A stretch of 64,000 bases of DNA from Vulcanimicrobiota bacterium (GCA_003151115.1 PLWS01000003.1:63350-127349), one strand, 5' to 3'; shown: positions 35,094 through 43,207, numbered from the stretch's first letter. Notes: generated by a model not told the origin, from the sequence alone. Made by a program: numbers and translations.

Positions 35094-36398
35094 CTACGAC
35101 GGAGCCGCTGCGGTTGCTTCCTCTATCTGCGCGTTCTCAACCAGAAAGTCGACCGTCTTGGTGCGAACGATGCCTTCCATTAAAGGAAGGACGTTGTTTC
35201 CGAGGGCCTGACGGACCCGGTCGACGGGCTGCCCGTATTGGCGGGCGAGGGATCGGAGCTCTTCCTTAATGTCGGCCGGCGTCGCCGCGATCTTCTCAGC
35301 CTTCCCGATAGCCTCGAGCACCAGCGTTGCTTTCACCCGGCGCTCGGCCTCGGGGCGGTACTCGTCGCGCAGTTGCGCCTCGGTTTTCTTCGCGGTCTTC
35401 AAGTAATCGTCGAGCGAAATTCCCATGCGCGCCGCCATGGAGGCCGTGTCGCCGAGCATGTTTTCGATTTCGCGCTCGATCAAGATCGCCGGCAGCGGAA
35501 ACTCGTGCGTTTTGACGAGTTTTTCCACGGCTTGACTGCCGAGCTCACGCTGCGCGCGCGCCTGCGCAACCGCTTCCAAGCGTTTGCGGATATCCGCGCG
35601 CAGTTCTTCCAACGTTTGGTGGTCCGATACGGCTTTCGCCAACTCGTCATCGACGGGCGGAAGTTCGAGCTCTTTGACCTCGTGCACCGTAATCGTAAAC
35701 GTGGCAGTTTTTCCGGCGAGCGTCTCTTGCTGATAGTTTTCCGGGAAGACCGCTTCGATTTCTTTGGTTTCGCCCGCACTCATGCCGGCGATGCCGGTTG
35801 CAAAACCCGGAATGAACCGGCCCTCGTTCAGCTCGGTTGTCTGTCCCTTGGCTGCGCCGCCTTCGAACGGCGTACCGTCGATCTTGCCTTCGTAATCCAC
35901 GGTTGCGACGTCGCCGAGTTTCGCAGCGCGTTCCACCGGAACGAGCGTCGCGCGCTCGCGCGCCAAGCTTTGCAGGCTACGGTCGACCTCTTCCTCGGTG
36001 ACGACGGAGAGTCTCCGCGTCAATTTCAAGCCTTTGTAGTCCCCAAGATCGATCGCAGGCCGCACCTCGACCACGGCCTTGAGGCGCGGCGGCTCACCTT
36101 CCTCACCCGGCAGCAGTTCCATGTGCGGACGATCGACCGGTTCCAAGTCGTGTTCGCGTACGGCTTTTGCGTAAACCGTCGGAACGACGTCTTCCATCGC
36201 TTCGTGTGAGATCGTCTCCGCGCCGTAGGCTTGCTCGAAGATCTTGCGCGGAGCTTTGCCCGGACGAAAGCCGGGAAGCTTCGCCTTTTTTACCAAACGC
36301 CGGAACGCGCGATCTTCCGCCTCGCGCATCTCGTCGGGCGAGATGGCAATCAGCAGTTCGACTTGCGTGGGGGAAAGTTTGTTGAGTGTTGCGGTCAT
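35094..36398 (-). CDS. tig: Trigger factor (ribosome-associated chaperone / prolyl isomerase)
   Basis: 434 aa. The N-terminal ribosome-binding domain has the signature [14 protein letters not shown] (GFRxGxxP). The FKBP domain (~155-240) contains [20 protein letters not shown], and the C-terminal helical cradle follows. The start is the ATG at 36398; the longer frame to 36452 lies inside the tRNA-Gly gene. Only 12 bases separate the tRNA 3' end from this ATG and they contain no Shine-Dalgarno sequence, so tig may be expressed from the tRNA transcript or from a leaderless promoter. Confidence 0.95.
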   Translation of the reverse strand: MTATLNKLSPTQVELLIAISPDEMREAEDRAFRRLVKKAKLPGFRPGKAPRKIFEQAYGAETISHEAMEDVVPTVYAKAVREHDLEPVDRPHMELLPGEEGEPPRLKAVVEVRPAIDLGDYKGLKLTRRLSVVTEEEVDRSLQSLARERATLVPVERAAKLGDVATVDYEGKIDGTPFEGGAAKGQTTELNEGRFIPGFATGIAGMSAGETKEIEAVFPENYQQETLAGKTATFTITVHEVKELELPPVDDELAKAVSDHQTLEELRADIRKRLEAVAQARAQRELGSQAVEKLVKTHEFPLPAILIEREIENMLGDTASMAARMGISLDDYLKTAKKTEAQLRDEYRPEAERRVKATLVLEAIGKAEKIAATPADIKEELRSLARQYGQPVDRVRQALGNNVLPLMEGIVRTKTVDFLVENAQIEEATAAAPS

Positions 36399-36410
36399 AG
36401 AAATACCATT

Positions 36411-36482
36411 AGCGGAAGACGAGATTCGAACTCGCGACCCTCGCCTTGGCAAGGCGATGCTCTACCACTGAGCTACTTCCGC
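36411..36482 (-). tRNA. tRNA-Gly (anticodon GCC)
   Basis: Complete cloverleaf read on the minus strand: acceptor GCGGAAG/CTTCCGC with discriminator T, D-arm GCTCAGTGGTAGAGC, anticodon stem TCGCC/GGCGA enclosing TTGCCAA, T-arm with GTTCGAATC. CCA is not encoded. It lies immediately upstream of tig. Confidence 0.95.
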
Positions 36483-36546
36483 GCGACCCGCCCTATTCTT
36501 AGCCTTCCGGCCTCGCGCCTTTTTGTCATAATCTAGCGAGGGTTCG

Positions 36547-36597
36547 TCTCATGCCTGCCGAGCGATTAACTCGGCCTAAAGCGAGGCAGGCATGAGA
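36547..36597. repeat. 13-bp perfect inverted repeat in the 130-bp tRNA-Leu/tRNA-Gly spacer
   Basis: Arms TCTCATGCCTGCC (36547-36559) and GGCAGGCATGAGA (36585-36597) surround a 25-base loop. The loop region contains a second possible stem (GCCGAG/CTCGGC) that shares bases with the first arm, so two alternative hairpins are possible. There is no T-run on either strand. The rest of the 36483-36612 spacer shows no ORF or other feature I can support. Confidence 0.7.
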
Positions 36598-36612
36598 TGA
36601 GCCCGAGCGTCT

Positions 36613-36694
<82 letters not shown>

Positions 36695-36712
36695 TTACCG
36701 CCCGGTATTGTA

Positions 36713-37249
36713 CTACTGAATCGCGGTATGGGGGTAACTTTGCCCGGTGACGTCCGCCGGGTGTCCCGTTGTGTGGAGTTTCACGACCCAGCAGCGGTTG
36801 AGCAGCGAACAGTAATAGACGTTCATCGTGAGGCGGTTATAGGCGCCGGCAAGGATCGAGAGGTCGCGCATGTTTACATTCACGACGGGGGCCGATGCGC
36901 CGGCGCGGATCACTTGCCCCGGACCAACGGAGCTCGTTGTGTATGTGAAGGCGCCGTGGCGAAGGGCTTTCGCAGCTAACTGCCGCAGCGCGCTCGACAT
37001 CGAGGCAAGCGGTTTGCCGTCGACGAACACCTGAGCGCTGTCGATGATCGCGGGGCCGGCGCCGTCGTTTTCCAACGTTAACGTGAACGTTGACGGTCCC
37101 GCCGTGGTGGTGAACGACAGATACGGCCAAACCGTCGCGCTCAACTGATCCGAAAAGACTTTGCTCTGGTAGAGCGCTGCGGATGCCGTCAGACCACTGA
37201 CCACGAGCGCGGCCAGCGCGATCCAAAGGTCTAATTTCCAGGCCTTCAT
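36713..37249 (-). CDS. Single-pass membrane-anchored protein, function unknown
   Basis: 178 aa from the ATG at 37249 (MKAWKLDLWIALAALVVSG). It has one N-terminal transmembrane helix (about 7-27), then a predicted beta-rich extracytoplasmic domain (WPYLSFTTTAGPSTFTLTLEN, AGPAIIDSAQVFVDGK). Two Cys lie near the C-terminus (YYCSLLNRCWVVKL). The layout resembles small beta-sandwich sensor domains, but no family is recognised. It is divergent from the HerA gene, 59 bases apart. Confidence 0.7.
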   Translation of the reverse strand: MKAWKLDLWIALAALVVSGLTASAALYQSKVFSDQLSATVWPYLSFTTTAGPSTFTLTLENDGAGPAIIDSAQVFVDGKPLASMSSALRQLAAKALRHGAFTYTTSSVGPGQVIRAGASAPVVNVNMRDLSILAGAYNRLTMNVYYCSLLNRCWVVKLHTTGHPADVTGQSYPHTAIQ

Positions 37250-37308
37250 GGCGAGGCTCTGCGGTACGTTTCGAGGCGAAGCCTGCAAGCAAGCCGAAAA
37301 CCTATAGT

Positions 37309-38898
37309 ATGAACGAAGTACTCGGGCGCGTACTGACCGTTGACGGTTCGCAGATCACAGCGAGCTTGGATACCGAGCCCGGCGAGTTGAGCTCGGTTCG
37401 CGTGGGTGCGATGGTGAGCATCAGCGGACCCGTCGGTGAGGTTGTCGGCACCGTTTCGGCGGTTCGTTTAGAGCCTGCGTCTCCTACCGGACGCGTGCTG
37501 GTCGTTGATTTGCTCGGCGAAATCTTCCGCGCGGAATACGGGGGTTCTCACTTTTTACGCGGCGTCTCCAACCATCCGGCTCCCGGAACGCCCGTCATCT
37601 GCGCGAGCAATGCGGACTTGGAAACGGTCTACATTCCGTCGTCGCGTTCGAGCATACAGGTCGGCACGCTCTACAACGATTCGACGCAGCCCGCATTTCT
37701 TATGGTCAACGAACTGCTGGCAAAACACTTCGCACTCCTCGGCGCGACGGGCGCCGGGAAGTCATGCGCGCTCACGCTGATCCTCTCGGCGATGCTCGAC
37801 AAGCATCCCAACGCGCACGTCATCTTGCTCGACCCGCATAACGAGTATCCGCAAGCGTTCCCCGAAATCGCCGAGAGCGTTAATGCCGACAATTTGCAAT
37901 TGCCGTTCTGGCTTTTCGATTTCGAAGAGGCATGCCGCATCTTGATCCGCGGCGGCTCTGAGCAAGAGCAAGAGTCGCAGGCGATGATTCTCAAAGACGT
38001 TATCACGGCCGCGCGCGCGGAGTACGCCAAAGGCCAGCAGTTGCCGTTCTCGATTACGGTCGACACTCCGATCCCGTACTTGACCTCGGATCTTTTGAAT
38101 ATCTTGAGCCAGCGCATGGGCAAGCTCGACAAACCCGACTCCGCAACTCCGTATCTTCGACTCAAGACACGCTTCGAATCGTTGCGCAACGATCCGCGTT
38201 TCAAGTTCATGTTCACCGATACGTTCGATGCACCCGATCGCCTCTCGGAAGTCGTCGGACGGTTGCTGCGCATTCCCGTGCGCGGCAAACCGCTGACGAT
38301 CGTCGATCTCTCGGGCATGCCGGGCGAAATCGTCGATGTCGTCGTTTCATTGTTATGCCGCGTACTGTTCGACTTCGCGGTGTGGTCGGAACGCGATCGG
38401 ATGCCGCCGGTGCTATTGGTCTGCGAAGAAGCGCACCGCTATGTTCCCGAGGATGAGCGCGTCGGTTTTTCCGCGACATCGCGCGCCATCACGCGGCTCG
38501 CGAAAGAAGGCCGCAAGTACGGCGTTTCGTTGGCGCTCATCTCGCAGCGGCCGTCCGAGCTTTCGGCGCACGCGCTTTCGCAATGCGGCACGATCTTTGC
38601 GATGCGCATGGGCAACGAGCTCGATCAGGAGATCGTAGCCAAGGTTATCCCGTTTGCCGCGCGCGGCATGCTGAACGCGTTGGCCGGCTTGCCGACGCAG
38701 CAGGCGATCGTTTCGGGTGAAGGCGTGCCTTTGACGATGCGCCTTCGCTTCACCGACCTGCCGGAAGAGCGCCGTCCGCGAAGCCTGTCCGCCGAGTTTT
38801 CGCAAGCGTGGCAGCGCGATTCGGCCGATGACGAGTTCCGCGACGAGGCCGTTTGGCGCTGGCGCCTACAGAGCCGGCAAGCGGAGCAGCCGCGCTAA
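37309..38898 (+). CDS. herA: HerA-type DNA-translocating ATPase (DUF87/HAS-barrel)
   Basis: 529 aa. The N-terminal HAS-barrel-like beta domain (~1-110) is followed by a RecA/FtsK-superfamily motor with Walker A GATGAGKS (about 147-154), Walker B-like HVILLDPHNEYPQAFPE, PPVLLVCEEAHRYVPED, and the downstream SQRPSELSAHALSQCGTIFAMRM. HerA hexamers act with the NurA nuclease in end resection in archaea, and bacterial versions pair with Sir2, nuclease or DUF4297 partners in defence. No NurA or other nuclease is adjacent; the neighbours are an unknown membrane protein and an aspartic-protease-like protein. TATAGT lies immediately before the ATG. Confidence 0.85.
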   Translation: MNEVLGRVLTVDGSQITASLDTEPGELSSVRVGAMVSISGPVGEVVGTVSAVRLEPASPTGRVLVVDLLGEIFRAEYGGSHFLRGVSNHPAPGTPVICASNADLETVYIPSSRSSIQVGTLYNDSTQPAFLMVNELLAKHFALLGATGAGKSCALTLILSAMLDKHPNAHVILLDPHNEYPQAFPEIAESVNADNLQLPFWLFDFEEACRILIRGGSEQEQESQAMILKDVITAARAEYAKGQQLPFSITVDTPIPYLTSDLLNILSQRMGKLDKPDSATPYLRLKTRFESLRNDPRFKFMFTDTFDAPDRLSEVVGRLLRIPVRGKPLTIVDLSGMPGEIVDVVVSLLCRVLFDFAVWSERDRMPPVLLVCEEAHRYVPEDERVGFSATSRAITRLAKEGRKYGVSLALISQRPSELSAHALSQCGTIFAMRMGNELDQEIVAKVIPFAARGMLNALAGLPTQQAIVSGEGVPLTMRLRFTDLPEERRPRSLSAEFSQAWQRDSADDEFRDEAVWRWRLQSRQAEQPR

Positions 38899-38902
38899 GC
38901 TT

Positions 38903-39919
38903 CTACTTCCGCGCTCGAAAGCCGACGCGTCCGCATTTCGCATCGTACAAGTAATCGTAACCGCGTATAACGTTGCGACCGGTGTTGACGAACGCGCCGT
39001 TTCCCGTCGCGCTCGACCAGCGGATGGACGCGGGAGTCAGGGCGCCGCGATCGCCGACGGAAAAGCGGTAGTGCATGACGGGGCGCTCGAAGTTCGGTGC
39101 GGCTATTTCGATCGCGGTTCCGTCGGGTATTGCCGTTTTTATCCCCGACGGACGCAGCGAGGGCGCGCGGGAAACGATCATGGACGCAAGGCCGGTATCG
39201 ACCAATAGCGTTCCGCATATGCGCTCATAACCGGAGAGTCCCGGAAACCCGAAGCACGCTGGAGCGCTGAGCCAATCATGCGGACCCCGGGTCAGCTGAA
39301 TGAAATCGAAGCCGCGCGAGTTTTGGGCCGTCAGTCCAAGTTCTATCGCATCATTTTCGACGATGTATCCCGGATGCATGCCGCCATTAACCATGGATGC
39401 GATCTGCAAGAAGGCGTTGCTGCCGATACTCTCTTTCCTCGCGAAGCCAACACCAAGTACGCCAACACTCTGCGCAGAGCGCCCGCGGACCGAGCATTTG
39501 GGATATTTCGGATCGCATGCGAGCTGTTCAACTGCAAGCAGCGTGATCGGCACGGTCGTCGCGCGTGCGGATCCGCCTTCAAATGTCACCGGCGCGCGAT
39601 AGTAGTGTCCCAGTAAGATCAATCCATTGCTGGTGTATTCTTGCCGTCCCGCCGCTAACGGTCCGACCGCGTGCGGACCGACGGCCTTTCGCCCCACGAC
39701 AAACCCGATCGAGCCGGTGTCGATTTGTACGCCTCGTTGTTTGCCTCCGGCGATCGAGGCGTTCAAATGCCAGCCGGATCTGAAATTTCTCGCGACGTCG
39801 GAAAGTTCAAACCGGACCGACTGTGTGCCGAGGACACACGATGGATTTGCCATTACGGCGCCGTGCGTTGCAGAGCCGGTGAGTGCGAGAAATACAATTG
39901 CCGCTAACGATCGTAACAA
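38903..39919 (-). CDS. Secreted bilobal aspartic-protease-like protein (pepsin-type)
   Basis: 338 aa with a signal peptide (LRSLAAIVFLALTGSATHG). Two DTG motifs, IDTGS at 66-70 and VDTGL at 240-244, sit ~174 residues apart. Between them is a GVLGVGF strand resembling the glycine-rich psi-loop element of pepsin folds. That spacing fits a two-lobed A1-type protease rather than a single-lobe retropepsin. Several Cys (AVEQLACDPKYPKCSV; ERICG) could form disulfides. TTG at 39919 is the start used. Proteolytic activity is inferred from motifs only. It is convergent with herA, 4 bases apart. Confidence 0.65.
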   Translation of the reverse strand: MLRSLAAIVFLALTGSATHGAVMANPSCVLGTQSVRFELSDVARNFRSGWHLNASIAGGKQRGVQIDTGSIGFVVGRKAVGPHAVGPLAAGRQEYTSNGLILLGHYYRAPVTFEGGSARATTVPITLLAVEQLACDPKYPKCSVRGRSAQSVGVLGVGFARKESIGSNAFLQIASMVNGGMHPGYIVENDAIELGLTAQNSRGFDFIQLTRGPHDWLSAPACFGFPGLSGYERICGTLLVDTGLASMIVSRAPSLRPSGIKTAIPDGTAIEIAAPNFERPVMHYRFSVGDRGALTPASIRWSSATGNGAFVNTGRNVIRGYDYLYDAKCGRVGFRARK

Positions 39920-39993
39920 GCACTGCCCGTTCGGGCCGCTACGGCGAGGTCCTCGCGCCAGTAAAATGTGCGCGCGAGCGGTCGGCGCGTTTA

Positions 39994-40002
39994 TGGTATA
40001 AT
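39994..40002 (+). promoter_or_regulatory. Extended -10 promoter (TGnTATAAT)
   Basis: TGGTATAAT, an extended -10 with a perfect TATAAT hexamer at 39997-40002. No -35 match lies 17 bases upstream. The expected start of transcription, about 7 bases after the hexamer, coincides with the ATG at 40009, so the mRNA would be leaderless. The rest of the 89-base divergent region (39920-40008) shows nothing else I can support. Confidence 0.7.
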
Positions 40003-40008
40003 CGACCT

Positions 40009-40503
40009 ATGAAACGGCTAGTTGGTGTTGCGCTTCTTATTGTTCTTGCAGCAGCGGCCCCAGCCACTGGGAAAGCGGACCCGCCGGTTCGCGTTACCGC
40101 GTGCGGGCCCTCGAGCAACTTTATGGGGTTTGATAGCGTAGGGTTCCACCCGCAAGCGTGGACATGGGCCATGGGGGGCGGACCTGAAGACGGACCATAT
40201 TATACGTTTATGAACAGCGACATCGACACTTATGATGCACCAATGATGCCCCGTAGTCCTAACTTGGCGGTAGATTACGTCAATCAAACCACGAGCGTGA
40301 TCAGAAGCGTCGAATTCGGATTGATGACTCGCGGACATCTGCTCGCCGAAGTTCGGGATGCGGGGATGTTCACGCCGACCGTGGAGATTAGCCATGACTT
40401 TCGCGTCCCTAACCTCTGGATAGGGCGCGGGGGCCTCACATGCGTTCCGCTGACGGTGACCTTCTCCGACGGCACCATCTGGAATAATCCAGCCCCCCAT
40501 TAA
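40009..40503 (+). CDS. Small secreted protein, function unknown
   Basis: 164 aa. Signal peptide KRLVGVALLIVLAAAAPATGKA with likely cleavage after GKA. The mature domain contains YVNQTTSVIRSVEFGLMTRG and PTVEISHDFRV, suggesting a small beta-sandwich, with two Cys (TACGPSS; LTCVPL). Its last residues form FSDGTIWNNPAPH. No family recognised. The ATG at 40009 is right where transcription should begin from the extended -10 element. A strong intrinsic terminator follows 7 bases after the stop, so it is a monocistronic unit. The longer frame from 39883 crosses the promoter and is rejected. Confidence 0.8.
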   Translation: MKRLVGVALLIVLAAAAPATGKADPPVRVTACGPSSNFMGFDSVGFHPQAWTWAMGGGPEDGPYYTFMNSDIDTYDAPMMPRSPNLAVDYVNQTTSVIRSVEFGLMTRGHLLAEVRDAGMFTPTVEISHDFRVPNLWIGRGGLTCVPLTVTFSDGTIWNNPAPH

Positions 40504-40510
40504 AATTAGG

Positions 40511-40546
40511 AGGCCCGAAAGCGCATGCTCTCGGGCCTTTTTATTT

Positions 40547-40547
<1 letters not shown>
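40511..40547 (+). terminator. Rho-independent terminator
   Basis: Stem AGGCCCGA/TCGGGCCT with a 12-base loop, followed by TTTTATTTT. It ends transcription of the small secreted protein gene and abuts the convergent tRNA-Lys gene. Confidence 0.9.
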
Positions 40548-40618
<71 letters not shown>

Positions 40619-40625
40619 AAACCTT

Positions 40626-40698
40626 TGCGCCCCCCGGGACTCGAACCCGGGACCAACGGCTTAAAAGGCCGCTGCTCTACCGACTGAGCTAGAGGCGC
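40626..40698 (-). tRNA. tRNA-Lys (anticodon TTT)
   Basis: Acceptor GCGCCTC/GGGGCGC with discriminator A, D-arm GCTCAGTCGGTAGAGC, anticodon stem GCGGC/GCCGT with loop CTTTTAA, T-arm CCGGGTTCGAGTCCCGG. Together with the CTT isoacceptor it covers both Lys codons. Confidence 0.95.
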
Positions 40699-40745
40699 AC
40701 GTTCGACGTGCCTTGCGCAAGCTCCAGGTCGCAGTGTAGCGAGGT

Positions 40746-42410
40746 TTACCCGCTTTGACAAGGAGCATGCGCGCCGAAGGCGGCCGGGTACGTCGCGGCA
40801 AGCTCCTCGGCCGTTCGCGGCCGCGAGAAGAGAAAGCCCTGCCCGTAGCGGCAACCGGCGGCGAGCAGCGCATGACGCTGTCGCTCCGTCTCGATGCCTT
40901 CGGCAACCACGCGTACGTTGAAGCCGTCCGCGAGCGTCATCAGCGCCCGGACGATCGGTTCGCTGGCGAGTTCTTCTCCCGGGCCGCAAACGAACGAGCG
41001 ATCGATCTTCATCGCGTCGATGTGAAAGCGCTGCAAATAATGGAGCGACGAGTAACCGGTGCCGAAGTCGTCGATGCAGACGCCAAAACCGTGCTGCCGG
41101 AGCCGCTCGACGACCTGCGTAGCCTTTCCATCGGGGTTCAGCACGATATTCTCGGTGATTTCGAGCATCAGTTGCTCGGGCTTCACCTGAAACTCGCGCG
41201 TAACGGCGATCAGGCTCTGTTCGAATTCGGCTTCGAGCAGATCGGGCCACGCAACGTTGACGTTCATGTGAATCTGCAAGCCGCGCTCGTCGCGCCACGC
41301 GGCCAACTGCCGGCAGGCAAGGCGGGCCACGAGGCGTCCGATCTGGGTGGATAAACCGAGCTGCTCGGCGAGCGGGATGAATTCGGCGGGCGAGATGATG
41401 CCTTCTTTCGGATGTCTCCAGCGCAGAAGCGCCTCGCAACCGGTGAACTCGCCATCTTCAAGCTGCACGATCGGCTGGTAGAGCAGAAAGAACTCGCCGC
41501 GCTCGAGGCCCGCGCGCATGTCGGATGACAGCTGCAGCCGCTCTTCCGCGCTAACTGCCATCGTTGCATCAAAGATCGCGGTCCGGCTTCCGCCGCTGGC
41601 TTTTGCGTAACGCGTGGCGATTTGCGCGTCTCGGATCATGTCTTCGGCTCGCAGGTAGGCTGGCGAACCCAGCGCTACGCCGACGCTTGCAGAGACGTAA
41701 ACCGTTCTCGCACCCAATGTGAGCGGTTTCGCCAGCGCGCTGAAAAGATGGCGTGCGGTTATCTCGACATGTCTTTCATTGCCCTGTGAGCACGCGAGGA
41801 TGGCGAATTGGTCCGTGCCGACGCGCGCGATCAGATCGTGTGCGCCGATTGCGGCGACCAGCCGCTGTCCGATCTGCGAGACGACGAACTCGCCCGCGTC
41901 GTGTCCGAAGCCTTCGTTAATCTCGCGGAAGTGATCGATGTCGAGCATCAATACGCCGAAGGACGCCGGCACAGCCGTCTGCAGCGCGGCGAGCTGTTCG
42001 CGCAACTTCGATTCGAACAACAGTCGGTTCGGCATGCCGGTGAGCGGATCGTGCGTCATGTCGTGGAGCATGCGCTGTTCGGTTTCTTTGACGTGCGTGA
42101 CGTCGCGGATCAGGCAAATCGCACCGCGGACGTTTCCGCGCTCGTCTTTTAGGCGCGAGAGAGTGCATGAAGTCCACATGCCATCGCCGCCGGCGGTGCG
42201 CGCTTGTTGTTCGAACTCTAAGTGGGGGCGGTTTCCTTGCAGCAGCGCTGTGAATTCCGCTTGGTGATCGCGGAGTAAGTCGGCAGAGATCTCGCCGTAT
42301 GCCTTGCGAAAGACGGCGTTCGAATCGCGCACGGCGCCCTCGAGATCGAGAACGGCGATGCCGAAGGCCGCGCCTTCGAAAACCGTGGCAAGGTTCGGAA
42401 GACTGCTCAC
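40746..42410 (-). CDS. PAS-GGDEF-EAL protein with degenerate GGDEF (likely c-di-GMP phosphodiesterase)
   Basis: 554 aa, soluble. A PAS-like domain covers ~5-110, ending in the PAC strand GAICLIRDVTHVKE. The GGDEF domain (~118-285) begins DPLTGMPNRLLFE, but its active site reads RVGTDQF at 197-202, replacing the second Gly and the Glu. The EAL domain (~295-545) keeps CEALLRW, a Glu/Asn-rich strand (IHMNVNVAW), and DDFGTGYSSL, so it should hydrolyse c-di-GMP, with the GGDEF domain perhaps serving as a GTP sensor. The GTG start is at 42410. It is flanked by tRNA genes on both sides. Confidence 0.92.
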   Translation of the reverse strand: MSSLPNLATVFEGAAFGIAVLDLEGAVRDSNAVFRKAYGEISADLLRDHQAEFTALLQGNRPHLEFEQQARTAGGDGMWTSCTLSRLKDERGNVRGAICLIRDVTHVKETEQRMLHDMTHDPLTGMPNRLLFESKLREQLAALQTAVPASFGVLMLDIDHFREINEGFGHDAGEFVVSQIGQRLVAAIGAHDLIARVGTDQFAILACSQGNERHVEITARHLFSALAKPLTLGARTVYVSASVGVALGSPAYLRAEDMIRDAQIATRYAKASGGSRTAIFDATMAVSAEERLQLSSDMRAGLERGEFFLLYQPIVQLEDGEFTGCEALLRWRHPKEGIISPAEFIPLAEQLGLSTQIGRLVARLACRQLAAWRDERGLQIHMNVNVAWPDLLEAEFEQSLIAVTREFQVKPEQLMLEITENIVLNPDGKATQVVERLRQHGFGVCIDDFGTGYSSLHYLQRFHIDAMKIDRSFVCGPGEELASEPIVRALMTLADGFNVRVVAEGIETERQRHALLAAGCRYGQGFLFSRPRTAEELAATYPAAFGAHAPCQSG

Positions 42411-42465
42411 CTGGCATACGTTCTGCCAAGGCGGCGCAGCCTACTTTTGAGGGGATTGGAGCTTG

Positions 42466-42541
42466 GGGTGACTGACGGGCTACGATCCCGCGACCTCCGG
42501 CTTCACAGGCCGGCGCTCTAACCAGCTGAGCTACAGTCACC
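42466..42541 (-). tRNA. tRNA-His (anticodon GTG)
   Basis: Acceptor GGTGACT/AGTCACC with discriminator C, as expected for tRNA-His; the -1 position is T in DNA, so G-1 would have to be added post-transcriptionally. Anticodon stem CCGGC/GCCGG with loop CTGTGAA. Only 3 bases separate it from tRNA-Arg. Confidence 0.95.
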
Positions 42542-42544
42542 ACG

Positions 42545-42617
<73 letters not shown>

Positions 42618-42642
42618 CTACTCCGAACCTGAACTAGAATAC

Positions 42643-42676
42643 CACGGCCCGCAAGGTTGCTTGCCTGCGGGCCGTG
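42643..42676. repeat. 11-bp perfect inverted repeat between tRNA-Pro and tRNA-Arg
   Basis: CACGGCCCGCA and TGCGGGCCGTG around a 12-base loop (AGGTTGCTTGCC). It sits in the 66-base gap between two minus-strand tRNA genes. No T-run follows on the minus strand (TGGTATTC), so it may be a weak terminator or a processing hairpin in the tRNA precursor. Confidence 0.65.
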
Positions 42677-42683
42677 TTCATGG

Positions 42684-42757
42684 TCGGGGCGACTGGGATC
42701 GAACCAGCGACCTCTAACTCCCAAAGTTAGCGCTCTACCAGGCTGAGCTACGCCCCG
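42684..42757 (-). tRNA. tRNA-Pro (anticodon TGG)
   Basis: Acceptor CGGGGCG/CGCCCCG with discriminator A, D-arm GCTCAGCCTGGTAGAGC, anticodon stem CTAAC/GTTAG with loop TTTGGGA, T-arm CTGGTTCGATCCCAG. The upstream HNH gene reads into its first 10 bases. Confidence 0.95.
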
Positions 42758-43185
42758 TGCTTGCTCTTGAACCATTGAAACTGCTTAGCGGTTTTCCTGC
42801 GGTGGCAATTCGCGCATCTAACCTCGCATTTTTCTAACTCGCCCGCAATCTTAACCCACGACAGCCTCGATATGGCGTCACCGATGTTAAACTTTTTGAC
42901 TCCGAGCACGTGATCCAAATCAAGGACTACCGGGTCGCGTTCCCCGCAGTCAACGCACTGCCTATGTAGCAAATATTCAAGAAGGTTTTGCCGATTGCCT
43001 CGCACGTAGCGTTTTTGGTTGTCGCGCCGCCTATGGTTATGTTTGTGTTTATTGGCCGCGTAATGCCGTCGGCTGTATTCGCGCTGACAGGGCCTGCAAT
43101 AAGCGTTCGGCGCCTGAGTGTTTAACGATCGCGTTGGAAATTCCGAAATGGGCAACACTTTACTGCATAATCTACAGTGTTTCAT
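42748..43185 (-). CDS. HNH endonuclease-like protein ending inside tRNA-Pro
   Basis: 145 aa. An N-terminal zinc-finger-like pair (CRLCSK ... YCRPCQREYSRRHY), a very basic, His/Lys/Arg/Asn-rich middle (NKHKHNHRRRDNQKRY), and an HNH core with CVDCGERDPVVLDLDHV and EVRCANCHRRKT (two further CxxC pairs). Small free-standing HNH proteins of this type are common in phages and mobile elements. Its ATG has GAGGTG 5 bases upstream and a TATAAT box further up. The stop TAG is made of tRNA-Pro bases (GGGGCGTAG), so the coding sequence overlaps the tRNA 5' end by 10 bases. The region looks more AT-rich than its neighbours, which suggests recent arrival. Confidence 0.8.
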   Translation of the reverse strand: MKHCRLCSKVLPISEFPTRSLNTQAPNAYCRPCQREYSRRHYAANKHKHNHRRRDNQKRYVRGNRQNLLEYLLHRQCVDCGERDPVVLDLDHVLGVKKFNIGDAISRLSWVKIAGELEKCEVRCANCHRRKTAKQFQWFKSKHGA

Positions 43186-43207
43186 AACAACACCTCGCTT
43201 TGTATCT

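Noticed and set aside
36483-36545. A sigma-70-type promoter upstream of tRNA-Gly (ATGACA ... TAAGAAT)
   Set aside because: The spacing is about 22 bases, too long for a standard promoter, so support is insufficient.
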